From an uncultured Bacteroidia bacterium (GTDB lineage Bacteria > Bacteroidota > Bacteroidia > Bacteroidales > F082), in assembly GCA_902785755.1 (NCBI GenBank), contig CACZZO010000001.1:124001-188000 (forward strand): 64,000 bases of DNA. Direction: 5' to 3'. The notes beneath the pieces were generated by a model. That model saw only the letters and a program-made list of their open reading frames with translations, ran no database searches and was not told the origin of the DNA. Below, in pieces: positions 33,414-41,917 of this stretch (the stretch's first letter is position 1; each line of letters opens with the position of its first letter). The position numbers and the translations under genes are program-made.

Positions 33414-36400
33414 CTATTTGAAAGCATTCTCGCTCAATCCCTTGCCACTCAAGGCCAAGTCATTCATATAGCCAGGCACCTCCTTGCCGAGGTACTTGTC
33501 CACATACAGCTTGGCTAAGTATTGGCCGAGCATAAAGCCGTGGCCGCGCAAGCCGGTGAGGATACCGACCTCCGGGTCGACGATGTAACGTGGCTCGGTG
33601 TATCGACCAGCCCAGCAAGCCAAGAAGCTCACTTCGCCCAAGTTGGGAATCCATTCGGCGAAGACCTCAGAAACGATTTCCAAGAATTCCTTGCTGTTGT
33701 ACTTGATGTTCTGGCGTGCCTCGTAAGCGTCGGTGTCAGGTGAGGCGCAGCCGATGATCTGGCCTGTGTGTGCCCATTGCTGTCCGTAGACGGCGCTGAA
33801 GCCCTTGTAGTGACGGCGGTCGATAATCATATCCAACGGGCCGCCATTGGGTCCCATCATAGGCAAACGGCGCGTGATGAAGGCTTGGTGCTTCACGGGA
33901 TAAAGCCCTGTATCTAAGCCGAGCATATCGTTGAACTTCTCAGCGCCCCAACCCATCGCGTTGACGAAGTGGTCGCAGGTGTATTCGATGAACTCGCCCT
34001 CGTGGGTGCGCACCAAGGCAATGTAATGTCCATTGGCTTTCTGAACGTGGAGCAGTTCGCAGTCCTCGAAATAACGTCCTCCCTGTTGTACACCAATCCA
34101 ACGGATGTAGTCGATGACGCGACCGGGAGTGGCCTGCCAGCAGTCGCGGGTGATGAGGGCATGGCTATAGGTGTCCTTGCTGTCGTCCCACAGCGGCGAA
34201 ATCTCCTTCTTAAAGTCCTTGCGCTCAATCATATAGGCATCACTCCAAGCGCGAGAGGCATCGAGTGAGTTGTAGGTGGCTTCATCGTGTACCAAGTTGA
34301 CATAATGCGTCAGGTGGTAGTTGATGTTGTGCTCCTTCTGCATATTCTTGAAAATCTCGTGGTTGTGTACGGCGATGTCGGCGATGTCAGGGTTCGAGAA
34401 CGCCGGACGACCGCCACCGATGCAACGCCACGAAGCGCCACGGCTGTAGTTGATCATCACTGGCTTCTTGCCGGCTTCCGAGAAGTAGCGGAACAAAGCA
34501 CTACCCGCGATACCGCCACCAGCAATGAACACTTCGACCTGCTCTTTCTTCACGTCGTTCATTTCGGGGAAGACAAAGACTTCTTTGGTGTGTGGGTTGT
34601 AGAGGTCGCCAAGGGTGACTTGGTTCGACAGCGGGGCACGCGGCGTGGCGTCGCCGACCAACTCAATACCGTAGGAGCGCAAAATCTGGCGGGCGCGTGG
34701 GATGCAACGCTTTCCACGGCACGGCCCCATACCCATACGGGTGATGTGCTTCAGTTCATCTACGGAGATGGTCTTGCGGTTGCCGATGACGCGCAACACG
34801 CGGTCGAGTTTGATGTCCTCGCAGTGGCAGACGTAAGTCTCGCCTTCGCCCTCGGCTTCTTTTCTTGAGGAAAGGGGAGTGGTGAGTTCCTTGTTGGCAT
34901 TGTAACGGTCTTTCAGGATAAAGCCCTTCACATCCGTCAACTCAAACACCATACTCGCCTCTCCAGAGGGGCGCGAGGAACGGGCTTTCACGCGGGCCAC
35001 ATTGGTCTTGTTCGATTTCTTGAGGATCTTTTCGATGACACCTTCGCCAATCTTTTGTCCGTCATTATCAACGAGATAGACTTCCGCGCCTTCTTGGGCT
35101 TCGTATTCGATGGGCAGGAAGCAGGTGGATTTCTTCACGTCGTAGCCGAAGATGGCCAAGCCTGGGCAACTGGAAACGCACAGCATACAGCCGATGCACT
35201 TGTCGTAGTCGATGGTCGGAACGGTGTTGGTCGAGGGCTTGCTGATGGCGCCTTGCGGGCAACTGAACGAGCAAGGATTGCAAGCAAAGCCATAGAGGCA
35301 GTCGGCCTGCACGAAAGCCTTGAGTTGCATACGCTCAGGCGTAGGCAGGTTGGGCTTCTCCAACACCCTGACGGGATGCTGTTGCGAGTCGATATATTGT
35401 CTCGAAACTTCGAGATAGTCGTCGTAATTGAACCTCACGCCGATGGCTTGAGCCACTTCGTAAGCGACTTGCTTACCACGCAAAACCGCGCTGGTGCCTT
35501 CGCCGATGCGGATGGCATCGCCAGCACCGTAGGTGTTGAGTCCGAAAACCTCGCGACCCTTGACAAGCAACTGACTGTCAGGAATCAAGCCCGTGCAAAT
35601 GTTGATGATGTCGATGTCGTCGATGACTTGTTCAGTGCCGGGGATGGCCTTGAAGTTCTCGCACTTGGCGATGACGGCACCCACCACGCCCGTCTTGTCC
35701 TTGTTCGGAATGGCGCGCACGAGGGTGTAGCCTGTCATAATCGGGATGCCGAGACGGCGCACACGGTTGGCCTGCACGGGGAAGCCGCCCTCGCGGGGCA
35801 TCGCCTCGATGATGGCCTTGATGGTGGCTCCAGCCTGCATACCTTGGTATGAAGTCAGATAGCCGATGTTGCCTGCGCCAACTGTGAGGACTTTCTTACC
35901 CAACAAAGTGTGCTCTTGGTTCATCATCTTTTGGAACACGGCAGCGGTGTAAACGCCCGGCACGTCGTCGTTCTCGAAGGTCGGCATAAAGGGAACTGCA
36001 CCCGTGGCTACAACTAAATGTTGCGCGTCAATATAGCCTATCTCACCGTTTTCGATGTTCTTGATGGCCACGCGACCGCCTTCAAGCAAGTCCCAAACGG
36101 TGTTGTTGAGCAAAATGCCTTCGTGGTTGTCGCCAGCCAAAGTCTTGGCGATGTCGAAACCTCTCATTCCGCCGAATTTCTTCTCCTTCTCGAAGAAGAA
36201 GAATTGGTGGGTCTGCATATTGAACTGTCCGCCAATGCGGGCGTTGTTGTCGATGACGATGTTGCTGATGCCGAAGGCATTGAGTTGCTCCCGGCAGGCG
36301 AGACCGGCAGGACCCGCACCGATGATGGCGACTTGGGTCTTGTAGATTTTCACCTCGCGGGGTTGGTGTTCCTTAGGCTCGGGAAGGATGTTGGCCTCGT

Positions 36401-36683
36401 TGTTGATGGAGCGCACTTCCTTGACGCCGTCGACGAGGGTGATGCAGATGCGGCGGACTTTGCCGTCCACCAACATTTCGCAGGCACCGCACTTGCCGAT
36501 GCCGCAGTTGAGGCTTCGGTTGCGTCCGTCAAGGCTGTGGCTGTGAACGGGATAGCCGGCTTGGTGAAGGGCGGCGGCGATGGTCTTGCCCCGCTGACCT
36601 TTCACGGTCTTGCCTTCATATTGGAATTCCACAAGGTCTTCCTGCGGGATGTCCAAAATGGGGTGTTTTTCGATTTTGTACAT
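33414..36683 (-). CDS. Multi-domain Fe-S/FAD oxidoreductase fusion (HcnABC-like, 1089 aa)
   Basis: One chain carries five redox modules. (1) A 2Fe-2S domain with C60, C65, C68, C80. (2) A pyridine-nucleotide/FAD oxidoreductase with GAGPAG at 122-127 and a second Rossmann segment VLTVGAGNIGY near 265. (3) A ferredoxin-like region with two four-Cys sets (C462/468/471/475; C496/499/502/506). (4) A BFD-like 2Fe-2S module (C619, C621, C655, C660). (5) A DAO-type FAD oxidase domain with GGGIAG at 722-727, ending RGHGFMLGQYLAKLY. Separate genes encode this set in hydrogen cyanide synthase and dye-linked proline, hydroxyproline or opine dehydrogenases. The substrate is probably an amino or imino acid but cannot be read. 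Electrons would pass from the DAO flavin through Fe-S centres to the second flavin. Confidence 0.88.
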   Translation of the reverse strand: MYKIEKHPILDIPQEDLVEFQYEGKTVKGQRGKTIAAALHQAGYPVHSHSLDGRNRSLNCGIGKCGACEMLVDGKVRRICITLVDGVKEVRSINNEANILPEPKEHQPREVKIYKTQVAIIGAGPAGLACREQLNAFGISNIVIDNNARIGGQFNMQTHQFFFFEKEKKFGGMRGFDIAKTLAGDNHEGILLNNTVWDLLEGGRVAIKNIENGEIGYIDAQHLVVATGAVPFMPTFENDDVPGVYTAAVFQKMMNQEHTLLGKKVLTVGAGNIGYLTSYQGMQAGATIKAIIEAMPREGGFPVQANRVRRLGIPIMTGYTLVRAIPNKDKTGVVGAVIAKCENFKAIPGTEQVIDDIDIINICTGLIPDSQLLVKGREVFGLNTYGAGDAIRIGEGTSAVLRGKQVAYEVAQAIGVRFNYDDYLEVSRQYIDSQQHPVRVLEKPNLPTPERMQLKAFVQADCLYGFACNPCSFSCPQGAISKPSTNTVPTIDYDKCIGCMLCVSSCPGLAIFGYDVKKSTCFLPIEYEAQEGAEVYLVDNDGQKIGEGVIEKILKKSNKTNVARVKARSSRPSGEASMVFELTDVKGFILKDRYNANKELTTPLSSRKEAEGEGETYVCHCEDIKLDRVLRVIGNRKTISVDELKHITRMGMGPCRGKRCIPRARQILRSYGIELVGDATPRAPLSNQVTLGDLYNPHTKEVFVFPEMNDVKKEQVEVFIAGGGIAGSALFRYFSEAGKKPVMINYSRGASWRCIGGGRPAFSNPDIADIAVHNHEIFKNMQKEHNINYHLTHYVNLVHDEATYNSLDASRAWSDAYMIERKDFKKEISPLWDDSKDTYSHALITRDCWQATPGRVIDYIRWIGVQQGGRYFEDCELLHVQKANGHYIALVRTHEGEFIEYTCDHFVNAMGWGAEKFNDMLGLDTGLYPVKHQAFITRRLPMMGPNGGPLDMIIDRRHYKGFSAVYGQQWAHTGQIIGCASPDTDAYEARQNIKYNSKEFLEIVSEVFAEWIPNLGEVSFLACWAGRYTEPRYIVDPEVGILTGLRGHGFMLGQYLAKLYVDKYLGKEVPGYMNDLALSGKGLSENAFK

Positions 36684-36716
36684 ATAGAATGAATTTTTGA
36701 GTCGTAAAAAGCGACC

Positions 36717-36725
36717 GCAAATTTA
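36717..36725 (-). promoter_or_regulatory. Promoter -7 element for the redox-fusion gene
   Basis: TAAATTTGC on the minus strand lies 33 bases before the ATG. Confidence 0.65.
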
Positions 36726-36787
36726 GGAAAAACATAAAAAGCAAACATAATTGGCGCATTTTTTAGTCAAAAAAACGAAAATCTGCT

Positions 36788-36796
36788 TATTTTTGC
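36788..36796 (+). promoter_or_regulatory. Promoter -7 element for the AAA/PD-(D/E)XK gene
   Basis: TATTTTTGC lies 19 bases before the ATG, divergent from the redox-fusion promoter. Confidence 0.65.
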
Positions 36797-36815
36797 CGAC
36801 AGAAAACGACACATT

Positions 36816-38363
36816 ATGAGAAAAAGGTTCAATATCACGGGCAGTTGCAATCCGGAAAGGAATTATATGGTTCAGACAGACAAGCGCTTCAAGTCTATTG
36901 AAGAACTTATTGATTTTGGGGAGTATTTCACCATCAACCGTGCGCGGCAGTATGGGAAAACGACCACTTTAAGTATGATTTGGCGCAAATTGTCTGACCG
37001 ATATTTGGTCATAAAAACCAGTTTTGAGGGTGTCGGCGATGCTCCTTTCAAAGATGAAGAATCATTTGCAAAGATGTTTTCGGGAAGAATACTTAGGGAA
37101 ATCAAATCTGCTGAAAATGAGCAATATGCATCCATTTGGAAAAACCCCGATATTGTGAATTTTGACAGTTTGGGCCAAGCCATAATCGCTTTCTGCCGAG
37201 CGTTTCCCAAACCGGTTGTACTTTTGATAGACGAAGTGGACAAGAGTTCCAATAACCAGATTTTTGTCGGTTTCATCGGAATGTTGCGCGATTTGTATCT
37301 GGGAAGGGACGAAAACGGTATGAACTATACTTTCCACAGCGTAGTCCTCGCTGGCGTTTACGATGTCAAGAACCTCAAACTGAAACTCCGCCCCGATGCG
37401 GAAAGGAAATACAACTCGCCGTGGAACATCGCCGCCGATTTCAAGGTGGATATGACCTTCCATCCCGAGGAAATCGCGCAGATGTTGGGCGATTACGAGA
37501 ACGATATGCACACGGGTATGGACATCAAGGCGGTGAGCGAGGAGATTTACAAATACACTTTCGGCTATCCCTTCCTCGTGAGCAAACTCTGCAAGGTGAT
37601 TGACGAGGAATTGGACCAAAATTGGACCATTGAAGGCGTGCAAGAGGCCACAAAACAGACCATTTTGGAAAAAAACACGCTGTTCACGAGCCTCACCAAA
37701 AGCCTTGAGGAATATCCCGAACTGAAGCGTTTCATCTATTCCATCTCCATCTTGGGCGACACGGTGACCTACGACATCAATAATCCCGTGATGGATTTTG
37801 CCACAATGTTCAGTATCATCAAGTACGACGCCAACCGCAAAGTCAGGATTCATAACATCATTTTCGAGGAGGTGTTGAACAACTATTTCATTGCTGAGCA
37901 GAGCATCGCCGATATGGGCAAGCTGCGACTCCAATACAATTATGTGAAGGATGATGTGCTGGATATGGAGATGGTTGTCAGGCGTTTCGCGGATTTGATG
38001 CACGAGGAGTACCGCGAAAGCACGGTGCCTTTCCTTGAGCGCGAAGGTCGTTTGTTGTTTCTCACTTTCCTCAAGCCGGTCATCAACGGAACGGGATTCT
38101 ATTATGTTGAGCCTCAGACCCGCGACAACCGCCGAATGGATTTGGTGGTCACATACGGCAAGAAGGAGTTCATTGTCGAACTGAAAATCTGGCACGGCGA
38201 AAAATACGAGCAGTCAGGACGCGACCAACTCTCTGAATACCTTGCCGTTAAAGGATTGGAAGAAGGCTATTTGGTGACTTTCGACTTCTCGAAAAACAAA
38301 GTCGAGTCCGAACCCCATTGGATTGAACACAACGGAAAACGGCTTTTTGAAGCCATCATTTAG
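36816..38363 (+). CDS. AAA-ATPase-like protein with C-terminal PD-(D/E)XK domain
   Basis: This 515-residue protein has a degenerate P-loop (NRARQYGKTTTL, residues 41-52) and a Walker B segment (VVLLIDEVDKSSNN). A helical middle follows, then a nuclease-like C-terminus (RRMDLVVTYGKKEFIVELKI) with the D...E-x-K pattern of PD-(D/E)XK enzymes. It matches the AAA-ATPase_like + PDDEXK_9 architecture expanded in gut Bacteroidota, whose role is unknown. The first G of the Walker A GxxxxGK is replaced by Ala, as is usual in that family. It is monocistronic and divergent from the redox fusion. Confidence 0.85.
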   Translation: MRKRFNITGSCNPERNYMVQTDKRFKSIEELIDFGEYFTINRARQYGKTTTLSMIWRKLSDRYLVIKTSFEGVGDAPFKDEESFAKMFSGRILREIKSAENEQYASIWKNPDIVNFDSLGQAIIAFCRAFPKPVVLLIDEVDKSSNNQIFVGFIGMLRDLYLGRDENGMNYTFHSVVLAGVYDVKNLKLKLRPDAERKYNSPWNIAADFKVDMTFHPEEIAQMLGDYENDMHTGMDIKAVSEEIYKYTFGYPFLVSKLCKVIDEELDQNWTIEGVQEATKQTILEKNTLFTSLTKSLEEYPELKRFIYSISILGDTVTYDINNPVMDFATMFSIIKYDANRKVRIHNIIFEEVLNNYFIAEQSIADMGKLRLQYNYVKDDVLDMEMVVRRFADLMHEEYRESTVPFLEREGRLLFLTFLKPVINGTGFYYVEPQTRDNRRMDLVVTYGKKEFIVELKIWHGEKYEQSGRDQLSEYLAVKGLEEGYLVTFDFSKNKVESEPHWIEHNGKRLFEAII

Positions 38364-38371
38364 TTCAAATC

Positions 38372-38404
38372 AAACTCCTAACCCGAAACTCCCAACTCCT
38401 AACT
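38372..38404. repeat. Short heptad-type ACTCCTAA repeats
   Basis: Degenerate seven-base units (ACTCCTAAC, ACTCCCAAC, ACTCCTAAC) fill the gap between convergent genes. Similar tracts occur near 49.38 and 63.45 kb. Confidence 0.5.
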
Positions 38405-39679
38405 GAGAACAAACTGCATCGTGCTACGGCTGCTTTGCTTCACCAAAATCTTTTTCCCCTTGATGAAGTCGTTTTCCAAGCCGTCTTGGTAATGGCGGAT
38501 GGTGAAAAGTTGTAGGCCGTCATTGTACTTGATGCTGAAATCGTCGTTGAGGCAAGCCATCAGTTGTTTCAGTTTGGCTTTGTCGCTGTCGAAGCAGAAA
38601 GAAAGCATCAAAGCCGAGGTTTGGATCATATTGGCGTGGATGTTCAGTTCTACGCAAATGGAGAAGATAGTTTTCAGGTTGTGTTCGTCCATAAAGGAGA
38701 AGTCGCGGGGCGAAATGCTGACCAGCGTTTGGTTGTCCTTTATTATATAAGAAGGTATGTTTTCGTCGTCTTTGCGCCTTGTGCCATCGATAATCGTTGG
38801 TGTGTGGTCGGGGTGGAGGAACGATTGCACTTTCAGCGTTATCCCCTTGTTTTGCAGCGGCTTGATGGTCTTTGGGTGGATGATGGTGGCACCGTAAAAG
38901 GCCAATTCGATAGCCTCGGAGTAGGGGATATGCGGCAGTTGAACCGTGTCGGCAAAGCGTTTCGGGTCAGCGTTGAGCAGGCCGTCCACATCTTTCCAAA
39001 TGGTGACTTCCTCAGCATCCAAACAGTTGGCGAAGATGGCCGCAGTGAAGTCAGAGCCTTCGCGCCCGAGGGTGACGCTGTGCTTGCCGTCGACTGTGCC
39101 ACCGATGAAGCCCTGCGTGAGGCACACGAGGCCACGGATATGCTCGTCGTTCAATTTGCTGATTCTCAATCGCGTTTCGTCCCAATCGGGATTGGCGGCG
39201 CGGAAGTGGGTGTCGTCCTCGGCGATGACATATTTTCGGGCATCCAACCAGCGCGTGGGGATGTCGCACTTGCTGAGGTATTCTTGGATGATGCTGGTCG
39301 AGATGAGTTCGCCGTAGCAAACGGTTTGGTCGTATTGGTAGTCGTAGGGGTCGTCGGTCTTTTGCAGTTTCTCCCAAAGTTCGATGAAAAGGCCTGCTAT
39401 GTTCTCCCCAAATTCAGGGTTGGCATCCTCGCCGAAGAGGTTCTGGATAATGCCGTCGTGGTAGGCGATGACCTCGTGCAGGGCTTCCATACCAAGGTTG
39501 CCGTCGTGTTCGCGGAAGTCGGCCAAAACCTTCTCTAACATATTGGTAGTCTTGCCCATAGCCGAGACCACCAACAAAATATCCTCGTTTTTATGTTGGC
39601 CCACAATGTCAGCCAAATTGCGCACAGCCTCGGCATCCTTCACCGACGCGCCACCGAATTTATAGATTTTTTTGATCAT
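38399..39679 (-). CDS. lysC: Aspartate kinase (monofunctional)
   Basis: This ~426-residue enzyme phosphorylates aspartate, the first step to lysine, threonine, methionine and diaminopimelate. The N-terminal YKFGGASVKDAEAVRNLADI is the kinase signature (KFGG[AT]S form). GREGSDFTAAIFANCLDAEE is the aspartate/ATP region, and the C-terminal ~130 residues (DNQTLVSISPRDFSFMDEHN ...) form the regulatory ACT repeats. No homoserine dehydrogenase is fused. The start is the internal ATG just before the lysine-rich I-K-K-I-Y-K-F-G-G; the longer frame would overlap the upstream small ORF. It probably shares the promoter of the preceding 56-residue gene. Confidence 0.95.
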   Translation of the reverse strand: MIKKIYKFGGASVKDAEAVRNLADIVGQHKNEDILLVVSAMGKTTNMLEKVLADFREHDGNLGMEALHEVIAYHDGIIQNLFGEDANPEFGENIAGLFIELWEKLQKTDDPYDYQYDQTVCYGELISTSIIQEYLSKCDIPTRWLDARKYVIAEDDTHFRAANPDWDETRLRISKLNDEHIRGLVCLTQGFIGGTVDGKHSVTLGREGSDFTAAIFANCLDAEEVTIWKDVDGLLNADPKRFADTVQLPHIPYSEAIELAFYGATIIHPKTIKPLQNKGITLKVQSFLHPDHTPTIIDGTRRKDDENIPSYIIKDNQTLVSISPRDFSFMDEHNLKTIFSICVELNIHANMIQTSALMLSFCFDSDKAKLKQLMACLNDDFSIKYNDGLQLFTIRHYQDGLENDFIKGKKILVKQSSRSTMQFVLS

Positions 39680-39693
39680 TTTACTATGGCAAC

Positions 39694-39864
39694 TTAAAGG
39701 CAAACAGCAATTTTCTTGATAATGGAATTGAACTCTTCCAGTAACTTAATGCGATTGGCAGTTCTGGTTTCTTTGCTCATACTATCCACTCTTTCCATTT
39801 CTTCCACGAAGGCTTCTGCATCTGCCCCTGTCAGGATGGGCGTTTCTTTAATTGGTCTTGCCAT
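39694..39864 (-). CDS. 56-residue MARPIKETP-type small protein, antitoxin-like
   Basis: The frame encodes MARPIKETPILTGADAEA..., continuing through EEMERVDSMSKETRTANRIK to IIKKIAVCL and a stop. The opening M-A-R-P-I-K-E-T-P-x-L-x-G-x-D-A is a recurrent Bacteroidales pattern seen in short proteins next to toxin-like genes, which suggests an antitoxin. No toxin is adjacent here: aspartate kinase follows 14 bases later. A good -7 element (TATTTTTGC) lies 31 bases upstream. It could be an orphan antitoxin, or simply a conserved small protein in the lysC operon. Confidence 0.65.
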   Translation of the reverse strand: MARPIKETPILTGADAEAFVEEMERVDSMSKETRTANRIKLLEEFNSIIKKIAVCL

Positions 39865-39895
39865 AGTCTATTCCTTTTTTTAATCTTTTCCGTCT

Positions 39896-39904
39896 GCAAA
39901 AATA
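39896..39904 (-). promoter_or_regulatory. Promoter -7 element for the small ORF and lysC
   Basis: TATTTTTGC on the minus strand, 31 bases before the small-ORF ATG. Confidence 0.65.
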
Positions 39905-39967
39905 CTATAAATATGCCAAAATAGTACATTATCTGCACTTTTTCTCCCATCCTTATCATTTTTTTCA

Positions 39968-39976
39968 TACTTTTGC
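39968..39976 (+). promoter_or_regulatory. Promoter -7 element of the long T9SS-gene leader
   Basis: TACTTTTGC, with no closer promoter before the T9SS gene. It implies a leader of ~330 bases. Confidence 0.65.
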
Positions 39977-40041
39977 ACCCATAAACAACAAAACCCACAA
40001 CAAACGAAAGAATAGAAAACTAACACATAAAAATATAAGCA

Positions 40042-40211
40042 AGGGCTGACGCTCTTATTCTCCTTCTTCGAAATCTGGTACGTTTCATCAGTGAGATTAA
40101 GTTTGCGGAAGTTCTCGCCCCCGGGCGAGGATTGTTTCCAACTTATTTACTGAGAAGGTTTACCAGAGCCTCCATCAGAAATAAGCGAATCTCAAAGGAC
40201 AATTCCGCCCT
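40042..40211 (+). ncRNA. 170-base rod-folding leader element before a T9SS gene
   Basis: Nested complementary segments run from AGGGC/GCCCT inward through CGC/GCG, TTATT/AATAA, TCTGGTA/TACCAGA, CAGT/ACTG, AAGTT/AACTT and GGAA/TTCC to CTCGCC/GGCGAG on a CCCG loop. Unpaired bubbles separate the helices. It lies between the promoter and a GGAGGA ribosome-binding site, with no T-run after it, so it is probably a cis-acting leader. The 14-mer CTCAAAGGACAATT in its 3' arm also occurs next to the rod element near 13.2 kb. Confidence 0.6.
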
Positions 40212-40313
40212 CTTTCGTAAGGCCAAATTTCCTCGCTTTTGATGATGAGCGTTTCAGCAGACCATGACTGGAAAACAAACTTAATTATCAATCAAAAATA
40301 GGAGGAAACAAAA

Positions 40314-41618
40314 ATGAAAAAACTGGTTACTTTGGCTATCTTTATGATGCCCCTGTGCAACACCAATGCACAAAATTACATTGAGAAGAACATCACTGAA
40401 TTTGGCGAAGGCTCACTCAACTCTTACTGTTCCAACATAGATAGTATCGTAATCTATCAGGATGCAACATGCCAAAATAATGCAACTTGGCATGTTGGAG
40501 ACTACGTCAACGGAACAACTTTCTTCCAAGGTTTAGCCAACCATGTTGTTGTTACACCAGAAATGGCAAGCAATATCGTAATTTTTTACACAGATTGCCA
40601 TGTAACAAATAAATGGTTCAAAATTGAATTCACGGACTTCGAAGGAGTTCCCGAACCATGGACAGAAAACACGATGTGGTTCGTTCCAGGTTCGACACCC
40701 GTACTCCAATCTTACTATTCCCAGACATTGAACTATCTGTGGTCAGATGGCTCAACCGATTGGGAATACACCATTACTGGACCGGAAATGTCTGGCAAAG
40801 TATGGGTTCGCATCTACAATGATTGTGGTGAAATAAGTGACACAATCAATGTGTACTACAGCGAGTGGATTTACCGCGCTACAGTCGATTTGGAAACCAA
40901 CCTGAACAAGGTCACTTGGTCAACCACACCCAAACAAACAGAATACATCAGTGAGATGAAGGTGTATCGGGACGGGATGCTTGTGGGTACCGCTCCATAC
41001 GAGCAAGGCTATTTCTTGGATAACATCGGTAGCGACAATGCCGCACGAAACTACCACCTTGTATCTGTCTCTATCGATGGCGAGGAAAGCCCCGTTAGTG
41101 ACCAAAAAGGCACTATCCACACCACCTACTACGAGGACGTGAACAACAACCTCAATATGACTTGGAACACTCCTTACGGCACTCAAGGCACACTGACCTA
41201 TTTCCAAATCTGCAAATACGACCCCAACACGGGCGAAATTACCGTGGTTGACCAAGTCAATGCCGCCATCACCGACTACACCTGCGGCGTGAACCAATTC
41301 GAGGGAGGCTATGCCGTCATCGCTGCCGTGTTTAACGATGGCAAGGGTGTGGAGGAATTATCTTTCTCCAACCTTACCACCGATATTCTTGGCATTGAGG
41401 AGGACGGCCCTTCGACAGGCTCGGGGACCTTTACCGTTTATCCCAATCCCGCCAAAGACCGCGTGACTATTGAAGGCACGGGCAAGGCAATCATCACAAA
41501 TGCCCTTGGGCAGACCATTCTCACGAAAGAAATCGATGGCAAGGCAACTATTGAATTGCCGCAAGGCTTGTATTTCGTGAAATTAGGCGGTGCCACGCAG
41601 AAGGTTGTGGTGGAATAG
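40314..41618 (+). CDS. T9SS-secreted protein with type A sorting domain
   Basis: This 434-residue exported protein has a signal peptide (KKLVTLAIFMMPLCNTNAQ). A beta-rich N-terminal region contains CQNNATWHVGDY, and an FN3-like segment follows (TWNTPYGTQGTLTYFQI). The C-terminal sorting domain has YPNPAKDRVTIEG and the strand LPQGLYFVKLGG. No enzyme motif is seen. An unusually long structured leader precedes it, with a clear GGAGGAAAC ribosome-binding site. The linker DGPSTGSGT just before the sorting domain is encoded by a CCCTTCGACAGGCTCGGGG repeat copy. Confidence 0.85.
   Translation: MKKLVTLAIFMMPLCNTNAQNYIEKNITEFGEGSLNSYCSNIDSIVIYQDATCQNNATWHVGDYVNGTTFFQGLANHVVVTPEMASNIVIFYTDCHVTNKWFKIEFTDFEGVPEPWTENTMWFVPGSTPVLQSYYSQTLNYLWSDGSTDWEYTITGPEMSGKVWVRIYNDCGEISDTINVYYSEWIYRATVDLETNLNKVTWSTTPKQTEYISEMKVYRDGMLVGTAPYEQGYFLDNIGSDNAARNYHLVSVSIDGEESPVSDQKGTIHTTYYEDVNNNLNMTWNTPYGTQGTLTYFQICKYDPNTGEITVVDQVNAAITDYTCGVNQFEGGYAVIAAVFNDGKGVEELSFSNLTTDILGIEEDGPSTGSGTFTVYPNPAKDRVTIEGTGKAIITNALGQTILTKEIDGKATIELPQGLYFVKLGGATQKVVVE
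41408..41429. repeat. TTCGACAGGCTC repeat inside the sorting-domain linker
   Basis: CCTTCGACAGGCTCGGGGAC is read in frame as P-S-T-G-S-G-T in the T9SS gene. It is related to the copies near 7.4 and 10.25 kb. Confidence 0.6.
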
Positions 41619-41627
41619 TTTTTTTGG

Positions 41628-41758
41628 CACGCAGAAATCGCAGAATCTTATGAATCGCAATGCGACGTGATTTTGTCCGATAGGCTTCTGCGTATTCTGC
41701 GTATTCTGCGTGAATAATCATCGTCCGGCAGGTTCTGCGTATTCTGCGTGAGATAAAT
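41628..41758. repeat. TTCTGCG interspersed repeat, copy 2 plus a half copy
   Basis: CACGCAGAAATCGCAG, TTATGAATCGCAATGCGACG and tandem TTCTGCGTA units match copy 1 near 11.75 kb. A second 3' half (TCCGGCAGGTTCTGCG) follows directly, ending TGCGTGAGATAAATCC, the inverse of the opening of copy 1. Confidence 0.75.
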
Positions 41759-41762
41759 CCAT

Positions 41763-41789
41763 CCTCGGCCTACGGGTCGGGGATTTTTT
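41763..41789 (+). terminator. Terminator after the T9SS gene and repeat
   Basis: The 8-bp stem CCTCGGCC/GGTCGGGG (two G-U pairs) has a TACG loop and is followed by ATTTTTTA. Confidence 0.8.
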
Positions 41790-41917
41790 ATCATTGAAAA
41801 CCAACAATCTATCCGACAGCAAACGACAACAAACGACTGCTGTCGACTACAAACGTTTAATCAACGGCTTTTTCTTGGGGGATGGTGTTTCTTTGCACTG
41901 AGAAAAACGAACATGTT

